Source: JADJLQ01 sp964405735
GTDB lineage: Bacteria; Bacteroidota; Bacteroidia; Chitinophagales; Saprospiraceae
Assembly: GCA_964405735.1 (NCBI GenBank)
Contig: CAYOPD010000053.1
Coordinates: 1-27,399 of the forward strand
DNA: 27,399 nt
Direction: 5' to 3'
The stretch's first letter is position 1. Each line of letters opens with the position of its first letter. The notes beneath the pieces were generated by a model that saw only the letters and a list, made by a program, of their open reading frames with translations, had not been told where the DNA came from and did not search any database. Shown here piece after piece: positions 23,466 through 27,399 of this stretch. The position numbers and the translations under genes were made by a program.

Positions 23466-24755
23466 ATGAATCGAAAAACAATGCTTGGATTATTCCTGGC
23501 CTCCTTCCTGGCGCAAGCGACTTATGCACAATCCAGAATACTGATCGAAGCCCCGGCTGAAGCCGGTGGCTTTTCCGCCAAAAGGCTGGCACGGCTCGAT
23601 ACCGGGATGAATGATTGGGTTAAGAAAAACTGGATTAACGGCTCCGTAGCCCTGATCGCACGAAAGGGAAAAATTGTTTTTCACAAAGCCTACGGATACG
23701 ATAACCCCGCCACCGGGGAACCGCTCCATAAAAACGACATATTCAGGATCGCCTCTCAAACCAAAGCCATCACCACCGTAGCGGTCATGATGCTCTGGGA
23801 AGAAGGTAAATTTGCCATTGATGATCCCGTATCGAGGTATATTCCTTCTTTTGCGAATCAGAAGGTGGTAAATACATTCGACCTGAAGGATACTACCTAT
23901 ACTACGGTTCCGGCCAAACGGCCGGTGACCATCCGTGATTTGCTCACGCATACCTCCGGACTGGGCTACCCCAGTATCGGCACCCCCGAAGCAAAAGCCC
24001 TGTATGCCAAAAACCTGATTACCGGTGGCGTAGGTGCGGAGGATCCAATGTCCCTGGGAGAATCTATGCATCAACTGGGCACCTTACCTCTGTTGTGCCA
24101 ACCCGGTGAAAAATGGATTTACGGGATCAATACGGATTTGCTGGGTTACCTGGTTGAAGTATGGTCTGGCATGAACCTGGAGGAGTTTTTCATGAAGCGT
24201 ATCTTCCTGCCCCTCGGCATGAAAGACACTTATTTCAATTTGCCTGCTTCGAAAGCATCGCGATTGGTCAACTTTTTCCAGCAGGATTCCACGGGCCTGA
24301 TCCAGAAACAGGATAAGGTTTTTGGCGGGGCGGTCGACATGAATTTCCCGCTTCAGCATACCACTCATTTTTCCGGCGGTGGCGGATTGTCTTCCACGAT
24401 CTACGATTATGCCATTTTCCTGCAAATGCTGCTGAACGGCGGCTCTTACGGCAATACCCGAATCCTGGCCCGGAACACCATTCGTATGATGACGGTGAAC
24501 CAGATCGGTGACCTGTTCATCACCGGCACGGAAAACAAATTTGGCTTTGGCTTCTCCATCATCACAGAAAACGGCAGCCGATTGGGTCCCAGCCAGGCGG
24601 GTACTTATGCCTGGGGAGGTGCATTCTCCACAACTTATTGGGTGGATCCAAAAGAAAATATGATTGTCCTTCTTTACAGGCAGATGTGGGGGCCGCATGT
24701 TGGCGATACCGACAGGGCGTTCAGGCCATTGGTGTACCAGGCGATCAATGATTAG
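23466..24755 (+). CDS. Exported serine hydrolase, beta-lactamase/family VIII esterase-like
   Basis: A 429-aa protein with a clear signal peptide (MNRKTMLGLFLASFLAQATYA, cleavage before QS). The fold markers are Ser97-Gln-Thr-Lys100 (SxxK in RIASQTKAITT), THTSGLGYP (161-169), Tyr219-Gly-Ile (the YxN place, WIYGINTD) and WGGAFSTTYWVDP (383-395). The last is the W-x-G-G type region seen in family VIII carboxylesterases in place of KTG. This suggests an esterase rather than an antibiotic-degrading enzyme. It acts outside the cytoplasm. Its 3' end overlaps the convergent MFS gene by 11 nt. An exact TAnnTTTG box precedes it. It is the second protein of this superfamily in the window, but it is not a recent duplicate of the first (different motif variants and length). 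Confidence 0.88.
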   Translation: MNRKTMLGLFLASFLAQATYAQSRILIEAPAEAGGFSAKRLARLDTGMNDWVKKNWINGSVALIARKGKIVFHKAYGYDNPATGEPLHKNDIFRIASQTKAITTVAVMMLWEEGKFAIDDPVSRYIPSFANQKVVNTFDLKDTTYTTVPAKRPVTIRDLLTHTSGLGYPSIGTPEAKALYAKNLITGGVGAEDPMSLGESMHQLGTLPLLCQPGEKWIYGINTDLLGYLVEVWSGMNLEEFFMKRIFLPLGMKDTYFNLPASKASRLVNFFQQDSTGLIQKQDKVFGGAVDMNFPLQHTTHFSGGGGLSSTIYDYAIFLQMLLNGGSYGNTRILARNTIRMMTVNQIGDLFITGTENKFGFGFSIITENGSRLGPSQAGTYAWGGAFSTTYWVDPKENMIVLLYRQMWGPHVGDTDRAFRPLVYQAIND

Positions 24756-26040
24756 GCCCGATGTCCATTGGCAATTTTTTGGCAGCCACTAAGAACAATG
24801 ATGCGGAAATCCACTCGATTATGATGATAATGGAAAGGGCCCATCGCAATGATTCGGATTGCCAAATAGGTTCGAGACGGTCGCTGAGAAAGCCGATCGT
24901 CATAGGCCCGAGGCCTAAGCCGATGAGATTGAGGAAAAAAAACAGGATCGCCGAGGTGATGGACCGCATGGAGGCCGGTACCAGGCTATGCGCAACCGCA
25001 ATCGAGGGGCCCAAATACATTCCCTGAAGGGTCGCACACCATCCCAGACCAATAATGGACAGACCCTTATGCTCAATAAACAATCCTGCCATTGCGAAGA
25101 AACCTGAAAGGACGACGGCCATCGCAGGTATTCGCAGATACCATCTCCGGTCTTTTTTCCCAAACCGGTCTGTCAGGTAACCACCCAGGAACGTTCCTAT
25201 TGCGCCGCCTATGCCAAATAACAAGCCAAGCACCAGGCCAATTTCCCCGCTGGTCATAGCGTGGAGTCTCGATAAAAAGGATGGGGACCAATTGCTTAGG
25301 CTGTAAATGCAGAATACATTCAGCGAGGTTGCAAAAACAAGATAAATGAAGGAATGCGATGAAAACAATTTTTTGAATACCTCCGGGACAGAATAGGCTT
25401 TCGTTACCCCGATGGTATGAATGTCCGTGGATCCTCTCCGGGGTTCTTTCACAGAGGAATAAAATATAATTGAAAACACAACACCCGGAATGCCCAATAC
25501 AAAAAATGCGTTTCTCCAGCCCAGTGATTGGTTCAAATAACCTCCCATTAAGAAGCCGATCAGGATTCCAAAATATATCCCGGTGGAATAAACGGACAGG
25601 GCCGTTGCTCTTTTATCAGGCGGGAAATAATCGGAGATCATCGCATGTGCGGGCGGGCTTCCACCGGCTTCGCCAACACCGACACCAATGCGTGCCAGCA
25701 ACAATTGGATAAAATTCTCCGCCCTGCCTGAAAGGGCAGTCATAAAGCTCCAGAGCCCAAGGGAAGCGGCGACGATATTCCGGCGGTTGCTTTTATCCGC
25801 CAATCTTGCTATTGGCAATCCCAGACTCACATAAAACAAAGCGAAGGTAAATCCGGATAAGATGCCCAGCTGGGTGTCCGAAAGCTCCAGCTCCTTTTTT
25901 ATGGATTCCTGCAGGATCACGAGAAGCTGCCGGTCGATAAAATTAAATACATAGACCAGGGTGAGCATTGCCAGTACGAAATACCTGTATGAGTTTTTTT
26001 CCTGCTTCAAAATCAATCCATTAAATGGTTGTGCCTCCAT
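24745..26040 (-). CDS. MFS transporter, spinster-like
   Basis: A 431-aa inner-membrane transporter. I place the start at ATG 26040, because the open frame beyond it lies inside the upstream SDR gene and reads as non-membrane sequence. About 12 hydrophobic helices follow, the first with FNFIDRQLL (Asp36-Arg37). The loop-2 motif reads GLPIARLADKSNRR (75-88), and helix 4/5 carries GVGVGEAGGSPPAHAMISDYFP (shortened: GVGEAGGSPP at 121-130). These are hallmarks of the spinster-type branch of the major facilitator superfamily, whose bacterial members carry small organic substrates. Its start overlaps the end of the SDR gene by 20 nt, so the two are translationally coupled and probably handle the same compound (uptake and oxidation). 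Its 3' end overlaps the convergent serine hydrolase gene by 11 nt. The substrate is unknown. Confidence 0.87.
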   Translation of the reverse strand: MEAQPFNGLILKQEKNSYRYFVLAMLTLVYVFNFIDRQLLVILQESIKKELELSDTQLGILSGFTFALFYVSLGLPIARLADKSNRRNIVAASLGLWSFMTALSGRAENFIQLLLARIGVGVGEAGGSPPAHAMISDYFPPDKRATALSVYSTGIYFGILIGFLMGGYLNQSLGWRNAFFVLGIPGVVFSIIFYSSVKEPRRGSTDIHTIGVTKAYSVPEVFKKLFSSHSFIYLVFATSLNVFCIYSLSNWSPSFLSRLHAMTSGEIGLVLGLLFGIGGAIGTFLGGYLTDRFGKKDRRWYLRIPAMAVVLSGFFAMAGLFIEHKGLSIIGLGWCATLQGMYLGPSIAVAHSLVPASMRSITSAILFFFLNLIGLGLGPMTIGFLSDRLEPIWQSESLRWALSIIIIIEWISASLFLVAAKKLPMDIGPNH

Positions 26041-26788
26041 CCGCGGTGATAATCGCTCCGGTAGTATAACTTGAAGCATTTGAAGCCAGGTAGAGTGCAA
26101 GGCCTGCAATCTCATTTACAGTTCCTACCCGGTTTATGGCAATATTTTTAGTAATTCGCCTGAAATTTTCCTCATTCTCCCAAAGCACCCTTGAAAATTT
26201 GGTCTTGATCACACCCGGGCATATGGCATTCACCCGGATCCCGTCTGCACCCCATTCCTTTGCCTGGGCTTTGGTAAGCATGTTCAGGGCGGCTTTGCTG
26301 ATGGAATACAAGCCAAGTCCCGGATCGGGGCTGAGTCCTGCAATGCTGCTGATGTTGATGATGGATCCACCCCCTCTTTGTTTCATGACCGGATGAGCCA
26401 ATTTGGAAAGCGTGAATGGCCCCCTGACATTTACCTGGATAATTTTATCGAATGCGGCCTCATCCGCTTCCAGTAATCCGCCGTAAATGGGATTGGTAGC
26501 TGCATTATTTACCAGGATGTCCAAGCCGCCAAATTTCAATACGGTCGCCTCTACTAATTCTTTGCAAAAGGCAGTATTGCCTGCATTACCAGCGATCCCA
26601 ATACAATTTTCAGGAGAAATTTCAGCCGCCAGGGAATTTATTTCATCCTGTTTGCGGCTATTGATGACGACTTTGGCCCCGGCTGCAATGAAATATCTGG
26701 CAATGGCTTCGCCAATTCCCTTACTGGCACCGGTGATGAGGGCGACTTTGCCATGTAAATCGAAAAGGGCAGCAGGTGATTGGTCCAT
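26021..26788 (-). CDS. SDR-family dehydrogenase
   Basis: A 255-aa classical short-chain dehydrogenase/reductase, cytoplasmic. It has the cofactor loop TGASKGIG (19-26), NNAATNP (95-101), catalytic Ser148, Tyr161 and Lys165 (YSISK), and ICPGVIKTKFS. It ends GAIITADGGTTI. Ser44-Arg45 after the second strand (VVINSRKQDE) suggests a preference for NADP(H). NNAATNP is typical of the dehydrogenase/reductase branch acting on carbonyl or alcohol groups rather than FabG. It is the first gene of a two-gene operon with the spinster-like transporter (20-nt overlap). A -7-like box TATATTTA (26822-26829, minus) lies upstream but deviates at the last base. The product and substrate cannot be named more closely. 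Confidence 0.88.
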   Translation of the reverse strand: MDQSPAALFDLHGKVALITGASKGIGEAIARYFIAAGAKVVINSRKQDEINSLAAEISPENCIGIAGNAGNTAFCKELVEATVLKFGGLDILVNNAATNPIYGGLLEADEAAFDKIIQVNVRGPFTLSKLAHPVMKQRGGGSIINISSIAGLSPDPGLGLYSISKAALNMLTKAQAKEWGADGIRVNAICPGVIKTKFSRVLWENEENFRRITKNIAINRVGTVNEIAGLALYLASNASSYTTGAIITADGGTTI

Positions 26789-27257
26789 AAGGGCTTAAGA
26801 AAATCAAATGACTAAGGGAAGTAAATATAAAATATTCCTCACTACAACCCCCCAATGGTTTATTTCAGGATGAGGCCGTACCAACAAATTTTACTCAGAA
26901 TACTTTGTCTGTTTGATTAACAAAGGGTGCTTTGAGATTTTCCTTCTGAACAAGTCAGAGGGATCAGCCATAGCGCATTTCAACATCGATGAGGCACTTT
27001 CCAAGGCCTTTTGGTCTTTTGATAATCCACAGAGGGGTACTAGGCAATGGCTGTCTTGGAAAATTACCGGGCAGCATTGCGGTTGCCTGCCAGTTGAAAT
27101 TCAAAAGCTACAGCATTAAAATTCAGCAAATACTTTAAGTTGATCCAGAATTATGATCTAATATCCGATTCTCGAGATTTTCTGTAAATCCCTTATAAAG
27201 TTCATCGTCCGAACTGTTTGATAATATGTACACAAAATAGGGCAAAGTGTCCAATAA
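26789..27257. other. Long intergenic stretch without a convincing gene
   Basis: About 470 bp between the SDR gene and the tRNA terminator. The only open frame of note is 68 codons on the plus strand from a TTG at 26913 to 27119. Its product contains HFNIDEALSKAFWSFDNPQR, but it has no recognised motif, promoter or start signal, so I do not call it. CTTTG/CAAAG (26903-26925 region) is a small inverted pair. The AT-rich end (27120-27257) shows nothing. Confidence 0.5.
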
Positions 27258-27292
27258 TAAAGCCTTGCAAATAACAGATCTACAAGGCTTTA
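27258..27292 (-). terminator. Hairpin terminator after tRNA-Asp
   Basis: Perfect 10-bp inverted repeat TAAAGCCTTG (27258-27267) and CAAGGCTTTA (27283-27292) with a 15-nt loop. It starts immediately after the tRNA 3' end in the direction of transcription. The following minus-strand bases are TTATT, a weak T-run, so it could act as an intrinsic terminator or as a 3'-end processing stop. Confidence 0.65.
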
Positions 27293-27293
27293 G

Positions 27294-27367
27294 CGGACCG
27301 GACGGGACTCGAACCCGCGACCTCCGCCGTGACAGGGCGGCATTCTAACCAACTGAACTACCGATCC
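27294..27367 (-). tRNA. tRNA-Asp (anticodon GUC)
   Basis: A 74-nt cloverleaf on the minus strand. The acceptor arm GGATCGG pairs with CCGGTCC (one G-U) and the discriminator is G. The D-arm is GTTCAGTTGGTTAGAAT. The anticodon stem CCGCC/GGCGG encloses the loop CTGTCAC with anticodon GTC (27331-27333). The T-arm is GCGGGTTCGAGTCCCGT. CCA is not encoded (CTA follows the discriminator), so it must be added enzymatically. The identity is clear. Its 5' end is part of a perfect 15-bp inverted repeat with the flanking sequence. Confidence 0.96.
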
Positions 27368-27390
27368 AATTCAATATCGGTAGTTCAGTT
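27351..27390. repeat. 15-bp perfect inverted repeat over the tRNA 5' end
   Basis: AACTGAACTACCGAT (27351-27365, inside the tRNA gene) and ATCGGTAGTTCAGTT (27376-27390, upstream flank) are exact reverse complements with a 10-bp spacer. Similarity stops sharply on both outer sides. The flank copy lacks the rest of a tRNA. Confidence 0.85.
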
Positions 27391-27399
27391 TACGCCTTC

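Noticed and set aside
15296..24755. Reading the two SxxK proteins as antibiotic beta-lactamases
   Set aside because: They lack the usual YxN and KTG motifs (YSG/HTG and YGI/WGG instead), which fits esterase or peptidase members of the superfamily.
10434..26788. Search for a defence island, CRISPR array, prophage or transposon
   Set aside because: No transposase, integrase, nuclease-helicase or toxin-antitoxin motifs and no direct repeats with spacers were seen; the genes are metabolic or hydrolytic.
26913..27119. 68-codon plus-strand frame from a TTG start in the last intergenic region
   Set aside because: The composition is somewhat protein-like, but there is no promoter, no start signal and no recognised family, so the evidence is too weak.
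27371..27399. A second tRNA gene on the plus strand
   Set aside because: Only 15 nt match a tRNA 5' end; the D-loop GG and the matching stem arm are missing, and the acceptor bases differ.

Overview
The window looks like one stretch of a Bacteroidota genome, most likely a Saprospira-like or otherwise environmental lineage. This rests on DUF4292-type and DUF6913-type proteins, start sites mostly without Shine-Dalgarno sequences, several TAnnTTTG -7 promoter boxes typical of the phylum, and degenerate 7-bp tandem repeats between genes. A run of exactly 100 N (3807-3906) shows that it comes from a draft scaffold.

Layout. 1) Positions 4-10343 are housekeeping. The minus strand carries a TPR protein - DUF4292 lipoprotein - hflX operon, then the assembly gap and pyruvate kinase. 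The plus strand carries acpP, fabF and rnc; acpP has its own promoter and terminator, and fabF has a new promoter. Facing them on the minus strand is a compact accA - DUF6913 - dapA operon whose last gene overlaps the 3' end of rnc. 2) Positions 10434-12950 (minus) hold a Tat-exported mannonate dehydratase preceded by a protein with a helix-turn-helix-like N-terminus, one membrane segment and an extracytoplasmic PKD/LamG-like part. 3) Positions 13120-24755 are an accessory stretch rich in exported hydrolases: a DinB-like protein, a LamG-alpha/beta-hydrolase fusion, two serine beta-lactamase-family hydrolases, an M50 site-2 protease with CBS domains, and a two-domain acetyl-xylan-esterase-like hydrolase with a dead second domain. 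They are interspersed with a lipoprotein of unknown function, an unknown 381-aa protein and a FabG-like reductase. 4) Positions 24745-26788 hold an SDR dehydrogenase overlapping a spinster-like MFS transporter. 5) After about 500 bp without a convincing gene, a tRNA-Asp(GUC) closes the window on the minus strand.

The first 10 kb serve central metabolism (acyl carrier, fatty-acid elongation, malonyl-CoA supply, pyruvate formation, diaminopimelate synthesis, RNA processing, ribosome rescue). The rest suggests a secreted-hydrolase and uptake/oxidation capacity for esters, glycosides or uronates, but no complete pathway is present.

I found no phage, transposase, CRISPR array or recognisable defence system. 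The most unusual signals are: three intergenic tracts with different sequences that share a 7-bp period; a diverged copy of the esterase gene's last ~50 bp lying 1.3 kb away, next to a gene that seems to lack a normal start codon; a perfect 15-bp inverted repeat covering the 5' end of the tRNA; and the HTH-membrane-LamG protein.
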